Assembly: GCA_951394405.1 (NCBI GenBank)
Contig: OX596346.1
Location: forward strand, 496,001-560,000
From: Coprinellus micaceus
Lineage: Eukaryota; Basidiomycota; Agaricomycetes; Agaricales; Psathyrellaceae
Length of the DNA: 64,000 bases
Reading direction: 5' to 3'
The position numbers and the translations under genes were made by a program. The notes under the pieces were generated by a model. The model was not told the origin of the DNA, searched no databases, and worked only from the letters and a program-made list of their open reading frames with translations. Positions 37,416-49,063 of the stretch are shown one piece after another. Position 1 is the stretch's first letter. Each line of letters starts with the position of its first letter.

Positions 37416-39171
37416 ATGCCATGTTCTCGGGTACTCGGAAACCCGGCAACCCTAAGCGCCCATGTGGATGCCTTGATCTCATCAAACCCTAATGTTCAGG
37501 TGCCAGTCATTATCGATCCCCTTGAATTTGAGCCGCCACGTCCCGTCATGGAGATGGCTAGGGGTCCCCAAGGTCCGTTACGAAATCCGTTGGAAACATA
37601 TGTCATCCTGAACGAGGCGATCTTATAGCCCCAGTCGACCGTATTCCTGACGATGTCCTGCGCAACGTCTTTAGATTTTGCCTCCCGCCCAACGACTCAC
37701 CAAGCTCTCTCAACCGATCTGAAGCACCAGTTCTCTTCACCGAAGTCTCTCAGCGGTGGAGAACTATTAGCATAGACCACGGGGCTTTATGGTCATCACT
37801 GAAGTTCAGTCACGCGTCGGGGAGAGTCCCATGGACAAATGACAAAATCCAAGCATTCGCTAGCATTGTCAAGCGGTCGAAGGAGGCTCCGCTACGTCTC
37901 GTCATCTCCGTCACTCAGCGCAAACGATTCACCACAGAAGCCCCGAACCTCGTGCAAAGGCTCATCGTACCCCCTGCCCACCACCTCCAAAGCCTCGCGT
38001 TGAAGTGCGTCGCCATCGAGCATCTCCACGCTCTCCCACCTGGGCTCTTCCCCCAGCTCGAGAGCTTAGCTATGGCTTTCGATCCCAAGCAGCTCTCTAA
38101 ATTCGACTGGACAACCCAGGGTCCTATCCAAGGTTTCGCCAGTGCGCCATCCCTCCGCCACGTAGCCCTGAAACAGCGGCAGGCCAACTTTGAGCACGGA
38201 GCCGACTTTGATTGGTCAACTCGCATCGCCCTTCCATGGCAACAACTACTCCAGATCATGGACGACGACCACTTCGAGGGACCAAACATCCCGACGGCGT
38301 GCGCCTACGTTGAACGCTGCCCTAGCCTACGACACCTCTTCATTACCCTCTGCCACGCGGACGTCGGAGGTGGCCCTCGAATTCGTGTGGATAGCCTGAA
38401 GTCTCTCGCTTTCCAGTCCCTCACCGGAGCTCAATGGCCCTTGCTTCTCGAAAGGATCGACACACCCAACCTCGAGCGCATGTGCATCACGAGCAATGTG
38501 GTCGATTTTGAACGCTGGACTGGGGGTCAATCGGCTATCGACACCTTTTTGGACAGGCTACGCGCCCTACAGAAATTGACCCACGTGTCCATTAACAGCA
38601 GCCACGTATCTCCTGCCGACCTACGTTCAATACTCGAAGCCACGCGAGGGGTTCATACGCTCGACCTTGCGGTCCGTGAGATAGGACCGCTCCTCCAGGC
38701 TCTAGTTCTACAGAACCTCGCCCCAGCGCAAGGCATTCTGCCCCACCTGCATACGATCATCATCGAGGTGGGCCTTTCAGTGTACGACTGCGTGTGCTCC
38801 CTGATGACGAATGCCTCTATTCGCAGGACTTGAACGGCTTGGACCCGCACGCATTCCTTCCTTTCCTCACATCACGGCGCCAGTGTCCTGTCGAACACCA
38901 GCTTCAGAAGGCGGTCTTGTACTTCCGAAAGGAGGAATACCTACGAGAAGGGTCGGCTGTGCTGGAAGTTATTCGTGGGTTCGCACCAGGACTAGAGCTA
39001 GAGACGCACGTGGTACCGGAGAGGCACCAGTGGAGGTACATGTGGATGGACCGAGACCCAGGGCTGCAGGAGTGGAAGGAGGCGGTGGAGATTGTCGCTG
39101 GAGTGCCACGACCTGAAGACGATTGGGTTGGGGTAAGGGTTATGTCGGAGGACGAACTCGATTCTGACTAG
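37416..39171 (+). CDS. F-box protein with leucine-rich C-terminus
   Basis: Three exons (37416-37572, 37635-38767, 38827-39171), joined in frame, give 544 residues. Around residues 52-110 VDRIPDDVLRNVFRFCLPP, then VLFTEVSQRWRTIS and LWSSL, form an F-box-like domain of the type widespread in Agaricomycetes. The remainder has irregular leucine-rich stretches (HHLQSLALKCVAIEHL, CPSLRHLFITLC) as in the substrate-binding part of such proteins. Known role of the family: linking substrates to SKP1-cullin ubiquitin ligases; the substrate is unknown. The start is the first ATG in the open frame, 204 bp after the stop of copy 8; an upstream exon is possible. The stop lies only 74 bp from the stop of the convergent NACHT gene. 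Confidence 0.85.
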
Positions 39172-39245
39172 CAAAACTCCGAAGAATCCCTGTGTACATT
39201 CTTCACCCTGTGCTACTCGACAAAGACTCAGTACCGTCGTGGCGA

Positions 39246-42180
39246 CTATACTTCCTGCACAGGATAGAGAGCGATGTTGACATCGCCATTCTCTCCTTGC
39301 CACGAGCAGAGCCGAAGCTTGGTTGTATCCCCAATGTCCACAGTTGCTGTCCTCATTTTAAAGGTTGACTCGGGGTCTACCGGCATCAACAGATGACGGA
39401 ACACCTATCCCGGCGATGTCAATGGTGTGCCAGTGTGGATTTTGATAAAGCTCACATTAAACACGTCGATGACGGAGAGTCCACCTGGTTTCTATAAAAC
39501 GTGGAGCAGAGTCAGAAAGGGAGACATATTGCAGTCGTACACCCTCACCATTATGACTGCATCGCATGGGTCATCCCAAATATTCGCGTTAGCTTTGAGC
39601 GGGAGATTCGGTAACTATCACAGTCGGGGATCTTTATGTCAGTGTCTGATAATCGCATGTCCACGAGGAGCACTCACCCGACTGCGTATTGCGCTTGTTA
39701 CTATATCCATTTCAAGGTTTAACTGGTTCTGGTACATGCCCGTTGATATGAAAGCTGCACGCCTGACCATGAGGCCACGATGTGGTGTTCGGAGAAAGTG
39801 CTCGAGTTCAACGGCTCTACCGTCGTCCGAATGGCCAATGCCGAGTAGGAGATGGCGCAGCCATGGGTGTAGGAGAAACTCTCGATGAGGAGAATTTTGG
39901 AGAGAGTTCTGCGACGATACCGCATCACTGCCGTCCCCTGGATCCTGGACGTCTCCGATCAGGAAAAGCATCGACTGTAGAACCACATGTCTATGAACCG
40001 AAGGGTCGGGCGTCTCAGAGGAGATGAGACCGGTCAGCCTCCTATTCAGCCCAGAGAGGGTAAGCGACGGTTCCTGATGGGAGAGAATAGTGAACGCGTC
40101 GCGAAGGACAGCTCCCTCGCTCGTTAGCCAAGGCATGTAGTAGGGAAACGGTGTTGAGAGGATGAGGGACATCACTGGGGACTGGGCAGGCACAGAAGGG
40201 GTCTCCGGGTTCCCAATGAGCTCCCAGCAGCAAAAGGCGAGTATCGATAGGAAATGGGTTGAAGGGACAACATCGCGGAGGCTGAAGATGTGATCCAACT
40301 TGCGGGTAAGTGCTTCGTTCCCCCGAGAAGGCATCGCCTTCCAGTAGGGTAAGCAATTCATTTTAACGAATTCAAGGGCAGGCTGGAGCCCCTCCGGGTT
40401 AAGGCTTGGTCCCATAGCCAGATGTATTGCGAGGAATCTGAAGGCAATGTGCTCCTCGAACCTTCGACGCCGTGCACTGGTGATGAGTTGCCTTGAGCGA
40501 CCTTCATCGACCAAGAAGTCTCGCAGAGACGTGTGGAAGAAAGTGACGGGTGTCGAATGGTCGTCGCCGGGGACTCGAACAATCGACTGGAGCGGAACGG
40601 CCACCTGGACGACTTTGACTGCCTGGATACCGAGGAGGAGAGCGATGTCGGATATAGCGAGCCCTCGAGTCGGTAATGTCAACGCTAAAACGACATCTGT
40701 GAACTCGGGTATATGGTGTGCGCGGAGGAGGACCTCAGTGTAGAGAGAGTCGAGTCCGTTCATGGTTGATGCTTCGTTGAATCGCTCCATGGGTGTTCGT
40801 CGATCGTCCCGTGAATCGGCGTTGGTACCGAGGATGAGGTCAAGGAGGGTCTTAATGAAGACGAACGACCCGTCGGCTTGTCTGACCAGCTGAGCCATAC
40901 GAGCCTCGCCCGGCCAGTTCACTCCGTACGATAGAATGATCCGACTTCGCTGTGCAGCAACTTGGAATGTGTGGTGAACCAACGAGCTGATGTCGCCGTG
41001 GGATGAGAAGTCGCCGAGGTTCAATACTTGAACCCGCTGGCCCTCGATGCGCTGTCGGACGTGCTCCTCGATACGGCTACTAATCAGGAAACGGAGCGGG
41101 ATGTGGGGATGTCGCTTGAAAAACTCAAGCGTGTGGGTGATGAAGTCTGCGACGTCCTCGTGGTCTTCACATTCGTCGATTCCATCCACAACAACGATGA
41201 ATGGTCGGCCGGACAGTGCACGCTGAATTTGAGCAGTGGCGATTAGGAAAGGTTCGAAAACCAGGTGTTGAAGTTGGGTGAGGACTGAGATGCCGGACAT
41301 CCCCGTCGACTCCATCGCTCTCCTGACGAGGGGTCCGGCTTGAGGTAGCGCGAGGCCTATCTGGGCCGCCAGTGTCACGATGAATCTTCCGAATTTACTC
41401 CGGCTTTCCGACCCACGGAAGAAAAAGAAGCTGCCCGCCAGGCAGTGCCTTCGTTCAAACTCCTCCGCTATAGTCTGGGAAATGGCCGATTTCCCACATC
41501 CAATAGGCCCGCAAAGCCAAAGGATAGGCTCAATGTGACGAGCCGACAGGGTGTCGCGCCCATCTCCCGCCAGCACTTCCACATCCCCACTCATCTCCGT
41601 CCTCTGTCCCACACCTCGACCGCCCTCCCGATCGGTGGGAACGTTGCCTTCTGAGCTCACGATGACAGGCTCGCTGACCAAGGTGGCACCCTCTGCCCAT
41701 GCCATGATCCTCTGTATAACAGCCTTCCTTGTACCTGGGAGGCACTCAGAATCTGGAGGCGATGTCCTTCGATTGCGGGTGTGTGATGCATCGATGATTG
41801 GCACAAGGGCTCGAGCATAGTTTGCGTGAATGCTCGCTGTGACCGCCGGCTGGTAGACATGCTGGCTTACGTATCCTATTAACGCAGAAAACAATCAGGC
41901 CAGTGCAAGGCGAAGGTATGAAAGTGGTGGGGATGAATCTCACCCTGGTTGATTCCGAAGTGACCATTGTCGACGTTGCTAATGTAGTTCACCGGACCTT
42001 GGTAGTATGTCGTATAGTCTGAACCACGACAAAAAAGACGACGAGTCAGTTTCAATGAGCCATAACCAGGACGCCCGTCGGCTGGGCGAGAGCGGACGAT
42101 TGCTCACATGCAGTTTCCGGTCGGGAGTCGGCCTGGGTACCTGCCCCCAGGCTAGATTGCAGCTCGACGTTGTCGCTCAT
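39246..42180 (-). CDS. NACHT-domain STAND NTPase
   Basis: Six exons (42108-42180, 41944-42018, 39678-41875, 39549-39614, 39456-39491, 39246-39404), all phases matching, give 868 residues. The N-terminus has a short Tyr/Asn-rich piece, then SECLPGTR before the nucleotide-binding domain. Walker A is GPIGCGKSAISQT; the FFFFRGSESRS stretch and Walker B-like FIVVVDGIDECED follow, with a sensor-like LRFLISSRIEEHV. Next comes the helical region with SFVFIKTLLDLI and SLRDFLVDEGRS. Family knowledge: fungal NACHT proteins are signal-transducing ATPases, often linked to non-self recognition or regulated cell death. No WD40, ankyrin or TPR repeats follow; the C-terminus is a short beta-rich tail built from three small exons. 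The start codon and two small 5' exons are inferred from frame and splice consensus. Confidence 0.8.
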
Positions 42181-43038
42181 CCGGAGGAAGGCCCGTACGC
42201 CAATCGAGGAGTTTCGGAGCGTCAACGTATATGTGGTGTAAGGGAAGAACGAAGAGGAGTAGTTGCGATTCTCGAACGGGAACACGGGCTCAGCACGCTG
42301 CACAGCAAACGGCAGAAGTTCCCGCGGTCTGTTCGGTGAAGATAAGCGCCCGCAACCTTGATCTACGAACTAGCGAGGAACCCAAACTGTAGTTGAGGCA
42401 GGCGCCATCCGGTTTCAGAATCTACGAACGTGAGTAGAGGGATATGGTCGCAATAACCTGACCCTAAAATATCACCAGTGCGCGCCGATACCGACCCAAA
42501 GCTCATTTAGGTATTGCTTCGGAGAAACGGGTAGCGTTCATTCGATTGGACAAACTTCGCACGTCCCACAAAGGAACTTATGGAACATTTTCTGAGCCCC
42601 CTGAGGCGGACTTAAAGTGCATCAAGGGGATGGTTGTCTCCCACTTGTGGGCCGATTATAACAGGGTCGGCTTCCCTTCGAGATGGCCAAAACCCCCTAT
42701 GATAAGATCCACCCCATGGCAATTTGACTGAAATTCGGTAGTCGAAAGGTCTTCCACAGGAAGTCCTCACCTCAACTGGAGCTTGCAGCGGTATTCTGTG
42801 ACAATCAGATACGGCATACGCTGATGTGAGATCCTTACCTCCTAGCTTCCCCGATGGTCGATGGATTCTCGTGGGTGGAGACAAGTAGCAAGAGTACCTA
42901 TTCTCAGAGAGAAGGTCATTACTCCCGCTTCGCGGCTGAAGTATAAAGTCACCCCGAAGCGCACACTTGCTCCGAAAAATTGTATTCCCCACTTCCCCTT
43001 CACTTCTCCGACTCCCCTTGGGGCTCACTTGGGTCAAG
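42181..43038. other. Divergent promoter region between NACHT gene and array copy 9
   Basis: 860 bp upstream of two genes that point away from each other. It contains the GGGCGCTTATC motif on the - strand near 42330-42347 and a TATA box for copy 9 at 42942. No further gene was seen. Confidence 0.5.
42942..42948 (+). promoter_or_regulatory. TATA box of array copy 9
   Basis: tataaag followed by tcaccc, 97 bp upstream of the start codon. The same tataaagtc core precedes array copy 2 and the gene at 55883. Confidence 0.5.
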
Positions 43039-45050
43039 ATGTCCCCGACCCCAGAGCAAATACAAGCGCTCGCTGGGGCGGTATCTGTCTAGCGGGCACA
43101 AGAAGTGAGTCGCATAGATTTCGCGACGGACGCTACTCTCTACCAAGGTGCTGAACATGGATTCAATTTCTAGTACATTGTCAGTACGTTTTATGGTTAT
43201 AACTTCACCACTCACTGGAGGAGGAGCTAATTTGCCCCTCCCGCCAAAGTATCATTCTTCGCCCTCTACGTAAGCCATGTCCCCTCTCACTTATCGGGTG
43301 GATTAGATCCAGATGATGTCGCCGTCTCACGTGTTTTGCGCCGACGAAGGTATACTACACTCTGACGACCATGGACAAAGAGGTCAGCCAACACGGCGTG
43401 CGAGTTCTGATGTAGTCTTGACTATTCCTTCCCCTCTCGGGGACAGATTTCGGTCATCTTCTCCTCAAGCCACGCATGGAACTGCGGAAAGACATTTCAC
43501 ACAGTGATTCGATACGGCACCCTGCTCTACGTTGCCGTCCACCTCTCCAGTGAGTACAACGAAGCTATCTCGTTTTGGATTCCATTCGCTCAGAGCTTCA
43601 TGCAATGGCCAGGGGACTATCGGAGTTACTTCGAGATTACTCTCCAGGTTAGCCTGCCCCCTTTGTATTTCTCAGGGTTTATGAACGATGACTGTTCAAC
43701 GTTCAACGTTCAGGGCTGCAAGGCCATGTTAATTATCTTCGAGGGTGGGTCATCCACTTCACGCCGCAGCCCGTAACCGAGATGGTTACGTATGCTCACT
43801 ACTACGCACCTAGCCGCTCGTCGTCTCGCACTTTTGACATGCGACCGTAAGTCTGCCAGACACACCCGGAACTCGTGTCGATTTTAGAATACGCTTATCC
43901 TGGTGATCATGATAGTTTCCCTGGGTTTATGTCTCGGCGCACTGCTTCAGATGAAGGCCCTATCCCTGATAGCGATACTGGCACTTTCTTTGGTGTGTAT
44001 AGTATGCCATGCAATGCTCGCTCACCTGTTATATTTCATGATACCCCCCAGGTCGTTCCCTTCGTCGCTTCCATTTTGAATATCGTGGCAGTCATTCAAT
44101 ATCCTGGTGAGTGTTCCCTCGCAGCTCTAAAGGCGGTTCATTTCTTCTCAGCTAGCCCTGTTCCGCAACTCGATAAAGAACTCGGATACCCTTGCTACGT
44201 CGTCTCGTTTGAAGACTATGCAGAGGAGACGGTGATGTACATCGGACGAGACGTGCGTGCATATGTGAACCTCGCCGCAACCACCAGTACGTTTTTAACC
44301 CCCAAGAACGAAGGAGCTAACGTTGATGCTTCACAGTACTCGCACTGCTGGGCGTTGTCACACTCTTCGTGCGATACAAGGGCCACGGCGGCCGGCTGAT
44401 CCAAGTCCTGCGCCGGGACGGGGGTATATACTACCTTTCCCTGTTAGGTGGGCACGAGATCCACCTTTTAACCCTGGTAGTCCCCAGTTTCTAATTAGCG
44501 CTTTCTGCGGGTGTCAACCAGTAACCAGGCTAATTTCAGCAATACTCGCGACGCCTGCCGTGGTCTCAGTACGTCTCACTCAGCCAACACCCCGAATTCG
44601 AACGCACGTGAGTGCTGACACTGAAATCTAGCCTGGGCTGCTGGATGACAACCCCGCCTATCTGTGCGCGTTTATCCTTCTCTTGACCTGTTCGCGTGTA
44701 TAACTAATGAAAGGCTCACTAACTCAGAGTCGTGACCATGTATGTGAACATCCAAACGGTCGCCCTACGTCCTCCTTTGCTTACCGCTCTCCAGGGCAAA
44801 CAATGTCATCATTCCAATCCTCGCCCAACGTCTCTTGATCAATATGAGAGAAACAGAGTACGTGGGGTCTCAGCCGATTGCTTCCAAACTTCTGTTCGCC
44901 TCCGGAGTTTTCGTCCCGGAAGGCGAAGACAAAGAGGCAGGATTGGAAGGCTCCCTGGAAATGACAGACACATTCTTTGGTGCCAGGTACTGCGGGCAGG
45001 GCACTGGTGACCATGGACAGGCGACGACTGGAAGCAACGTTGGGGATTGA
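43039..45050 (+). pseudogene. DUF6533-like array copy 9 with nonsense codon in exon 1
   Basis: The whole exon chain is present and otherwise well preserved: exon 1 43039-43104, microexon tacattgtca, VYYTLTTMDKE, a loop altered to SSSHAWNCGK, LGLCLGALLQMK, the KELGYPCYVV loop with GRDVRAYVNLA, GHGGRLIQV with RRDGG, VTRLISAILATPA, PGLLDDNPAYL, VVTM, and a last exon with LAQRLLINMRETEYV ending at 45050. Codon 18 (43090-43092) is TAG where the paralogues have TGG (the W of the W-R-x-Q-E motif). No in-frame ATG follows before the first helix. One G-to-A change explains the stop, so the lesion looks young, and a sequence error or a functional allele elsewhere cannot be excluded. Confidence 0.75.
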
Positions 45051-46064
45051 TTGAGGTCTAGTATGTATACCCAGCACGTTTCGAGAGTAATACCCTCCAT
45101 CGCCGAGCAGGTATATCTCGCATCGCAACCGCCTGACCTACAGCGCCTGCGATCTACTGTAGTTCTCGGCCACGCACCCCCTATGCCATCATTTTCCTCT
45201 ATCACTTATATACGCCAACTGTAACCGTAGCAAAGGGACGGCCGTCTGGAGACGTGCCGAAGGGTCCGGTCCTGGGCGCCTAATAGGACTGTCGGAACTT
45301 TCAACGGCCCGTCAACGGTCAACGGCCTTCGACGCTGATGCCGTTGAAACGGCACGGCGGATTCTTCCGATAGTTATTTCTTGATGCCAAACTGACAAAC
45401 CCTTGGTGGACGACTCGGTGAAGTCATCTTCGCTCATTCTCGCCATCCTGCACACGAGTGGCTCAAAGAAGCGAACATCGAGCGTAGCTCATTTCCTCCC
45501 CGTGAATACGCTGGGATTGCACCCCCGAGCGAAATACAGAAACGCACATTCGAAAGTATTTCCAAATTGCTAGCCTCTCCTCTCGCGCCCTGCCATCTGT
45601 ATGATGTTCAGTATGCGGACCCGTTGTCTGAAAGATAGCGATTTCGTCCCTCAGGCCACATCTGCCCGAGTCCCCCGCAGAGAAGCGCTCGTCGGGCATC
45701 GCAGTATCAACGCCTTGCATAACTCCGGGTTACCGGACAAAGCAAGCTGGATCCGAAACATCGGCAGACTTCGAGGGACAATAGAGCTACTCTTGGCTTG
45801 AATTAGTGCTCTTTGTCTATGAGGAGAGTAAACGAAATACGATGGGAATTCTAGGGGCGTGGTCGAACTTATTTAATTATAATAGAAGTACGGGTAGAGT
45901 AAGACTAAGATGAGTACTGAGTGGGGTTGCGGCAGAGCCGTCAATGAAGCACTAAATAAATATTCGAGGAGGATCGAAAGCACCGGAATAAATAAAGGGA
46001 GAAAAATAGGCGCGCATATGCGGAGATTCAAGAAGGCCGAGGAAGTAGGCGAACTGCGGGCAAC
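45051..46064. other. Gap between convergent genes
   Basis: 1 kb between the stop of copy 9 and the stop of the Zn2Cys6 gene. It holds the miniature element at 45291-45371, preceded by gggcgcctaat. The rest shows nothing recognisable; 45830-46060 is purine-rich on the + strand. Confidence 0.5.
45291..45371. mobile_element. Short MITE-like element related to 11955-12151
   Basis: Begins gtcggaactttc like the element at 11955 and ends ttcttccgat, an imperfect reverse complement of its start. The interior has repeated gtcaacgg and ccgttgaaa units, also found in the longer element. It is 81 bp long and non-coding. Confidence 0.45.
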
Positions 46065-48057
46065 CTAAAGGCCTAATCCTTCGTAGGTCCTCTGGATTTC
46101 AGCAACCTTAGTTCCTGTATTATTGACCCAGTTAGTACACCGGATTGACAACAAGACTGAATGTGTGCGCACTGAAGATGGGAAGTATGTTGGCGAAGGA
46201 TTCCATAGCTCGAACCCCTTGTTCAAGCCTTCCGACAAGTGTAGACTCCGCTTCACTCGGGTTCTCCCAGACCTGCCTCATCCCACGGAGATGGACGATC
46301 TGACTAGAGATAACACGCGCTGCGTCGACCCAAGCGTACTGCGCAAACAGCAATGTCAACTTATTTCGTTCGCACGAGGTGACGATAAGAATGTCAGACT
46401 CACGGCTACGAACGGGTTCAGGAACCCTACACCTCTACCAGCGGTAGCGATCGCTATATCGAAGATCCCAATAGCTGCCATTAGGACTTTACCCCTGTTA
46501 GCGTCGTCCCCAGGGTTCATCCTCAAGACCGGTTCGTGGAGCTTGATTATGGCAGCACGGAGAACAGAGGCCCACAAGATACGCTTACGGACGTCCTCCC
46601 CAGCCCCGGTGATCATGAACTGGGCAGTGGGGGGGACATGGGCCTCGAGGCCTTCGATGAGTAGCTCGATCTTGCGGCGTTCGAAAGCGAGAGATGAATA
46701 TTCGGCTTGGGTAAGGCCTAAAAATGCGAGAACAAGCGTGGGTGGGTCGTGTGTAAAGAGGGGATACGAGAGCTTACCTGGAGTGCATTGCTGAGCCAGG
46801 TCGGCGGCCTTCTCCCAGAGAAAGACTGCTTTGGCAAGCATCGTCAGACGCGCGTTGTGTTGCCCATCAGATGTGGGTTCATTGTTCAAAAATTTGTCGA
46901 CTGTTCGTTCCGTGCGGATTTGAGGGGGAAGTCGACCCTAACCGGAGTTGTATCGCAGTGGTTAGCTCCGAGGAATGATGATGCATTGCAAGAGAACGCG
47001 CACCTGTTCGTAGTCCATCATCTCCATTGGCCATGGCACGTCAACCCTACGATCAGGCCTATCGTTCACAGTCACGAAGTTCGGCATCTGACCCGTCACG
47101 ATGGCCGTCATCTTGTCCAGCACAAAAACGTTCCACATGGCAAAGATCCTTTCTCCCTCCTCAACGGGATCTTGAGGAAGAGGAAGGACGCTCTCATCAA
47201 CCCCACTCTCCGCGTGCCTGCTCCTAATCGTATGGAGGGATGCAGAGAGCGCTGTTGTCATCGCACTCGTGACGTAGTGTCCCGCCTCGGAGAACTTCTC
47301 TTGGGCGATGTGGTAGTATGCAAGGAGGATATCAGCTTGAATGCCATGTACGATGCGGTAGGGGTGGTCGCTGCTCAGGTTCGCAGCGGCCTCTTCTATG
47401 GCACGAGCGTGGAACGAGGGCTCGTGTACAAGGTAGTCGGGATTCCCGGAGAGTCGGATGCCCCAAAGGTATACTGCGAAGAGGAGCGCGGGGGCGGGGC
47501 GGGGCGGGTCTCCTGCTGGGCTGGGAAGCGCAAGGCTCGACTTGAAGCGCTGAGGATGGAGGAAGAAACCTAGTTCGGAGGCATAGGGAAGGAATGCGTC
47601 CACGCTGTTTGTGATGTGGTGTCAGTACGACTTCAAATGTGAGAGATATGGATCGGAACGTACAGGCTCATAGCAATGTCCGGGTTGGGTTCGTGCGCGG
47701 AGCCTACGTCGGACTGTGGGCCCTGGGGGTTATATGGTTGATGGAGCTGGAGGGGACCGCTCGCAGAGGTGCTCACGGAGGCGGATTCAAGGTCGCGTTT
47801 GCGAGCCTCCAGCTGGCGAATGCTCTCTTCGTAGGTTTGAGTAGGAGTCAGAGTCAAACCGTCGGAGTACTCGCAGTCGTCAACACGGTTCCGCTCAATG
47901 CAGTTGTTGCAGACTGGCTGGCCACCGTCGCACCGCTGAGACAGGTGTGAGTAAGGGATATAGGTGCGTAGAAATGAAAGCGACATACAGTCTTTCGGCG
48001 GCGGCAGGCGAGGCATGCAGCTCCGCGCTTGAGATTGCTGGAACGGTCGTGGGACAT
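46065..48057 (-). CDS. Zn2Cys6 fungal transcription factor
   Basis: Seven exons (47989-48057, 47664-47935, 47004-47604, 46778-46937, 46404-46717, 46173-46338, 46065-46114) with matching phases give 543 residues. Residues 15-45 hold the binuclear cluster: CLACRRRKTRCDG, then C-x2-C and C, split by an intron after RRKT. A linker with a short charged coiled-coil-like stretch (YEESIRQLEARKRDLES) follows, then the helical middle-homology region of fungal regulators (FAVYLWGIRLSGNP, AYYHIAQEKFSEAGHYV, FAMWNVFVLDKM). It is expected to bind CGG-type half-sites in the nucleus. The targets are unknown. The last intron ends with a tactaac branch site. It is transcribed divergently from thymidylate synthase, 1 kb away. 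Confidence 0.88.
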
Positions 48058-49063
48058 GGAAAGTGTGGGTTGGGCAATAAGAGTAGAAGGTCAAGTAAAC
48101 CAATCCGCGTTATCTCAACGCCCTAAATTTCGAACTTTTATACGGTCGCTGGTCATACTCCACAGGCTATGCCTGCTGCGTTCAATTTTCAAAAGACAAG
48201 TTCGCCGAGAGATACACTCAATCCGCAGCATGGAATCTAGCATTCGCCGCCGAGTATGTCTCGTATTGAGAGATACTTGTGTGCGTGTTGTCTCCCATCG
48301 AAATTTTACGCAAAGAGACCGTATTCAAACAACTGGAACGCTTTAGTAAGAAACGCATGGCTGCGGTCATGAAATTGACGTACGAACCATACCACATACT
48401 ACGGCTGGCGAATATTCGCCAGCCGTAGAGGCGCGTCCTCGCGACTCCACCAAGGCCCTTTGTAGACCATACACAGGATTTTCATGCCCACGTAGGATAC
48501 TCCAAGGCCCGAAATGTAGTGTCAGTCGACGGTACACGCCATTTCCAGAGTGAGAGGCTACGGGCTTCGGCGGTGAGGGTCCAGGTTATGTGGTCATGAT
48601 CAATAAGACAAGAAGCCCAGAAGCAGAAAACCTCCAGTAGAGAATTCTTGTCATTTCCGAGTTGTAGGGGATAAGTCGTCTGAATCCCCAGGCGGAACGG
48701 TTAAAATCGGGGAGGTTCGGGCAACGTTGCGTGGCCGACCTAGGTCCGGCTGGAAACCTGTGCACTATCTGCTGCCTTGACAAAGGTCTCCGGAGGTAGT
48801 AGGTGACCATGAACACATTTATGACGAAAGCGGGATTGGTTGCGCTTATGATTCTCCTGGCCAAGACGATGGTGATGGGTGAGATAGGCGCCCAACCCAG
48901 ATGCAAGCTGGCATCCCGCGCGGACAAGCAATGAAGCATTCGAGCGGAGCTCAAAAGGCGCGTGACGGCACGTGAGGCGACGCGACGCGTAGCCAAGCGT
49001 GACGGCGCGTCGATTTCGCGTCTCAACATCGCTCCATCACCATCGCCGCCTCCTCCCACCACC
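48058..49063. other. Divergent intergenic region with a 30-bp palindrome
   Basis: 1 kb between the start codons of the Zn2Cys6 gene (-) and thymidylate synthase (+). Apart from the palindrome at 48399-48428 and a ccatcaccatcgccgcctcc leader before the thymidylate synthase ATG, no feature was recognised. A reverse frame at 48586-49353 runs into the synthase gene and is its shadow. Confidence 0.5.
48399..48428. repeat. Perfect 30-bp palindrome
   Basis: Two exact 15-nt arms without spacer: ctacggctggcgaat and its reverse complement. It lies about 340 bp upstream of the Zn2Cys6 start codon and about 640 bp upstream of thymidylate synthase. It is a possible dimeric regulator site or hairpin. Confidence 0.85.
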
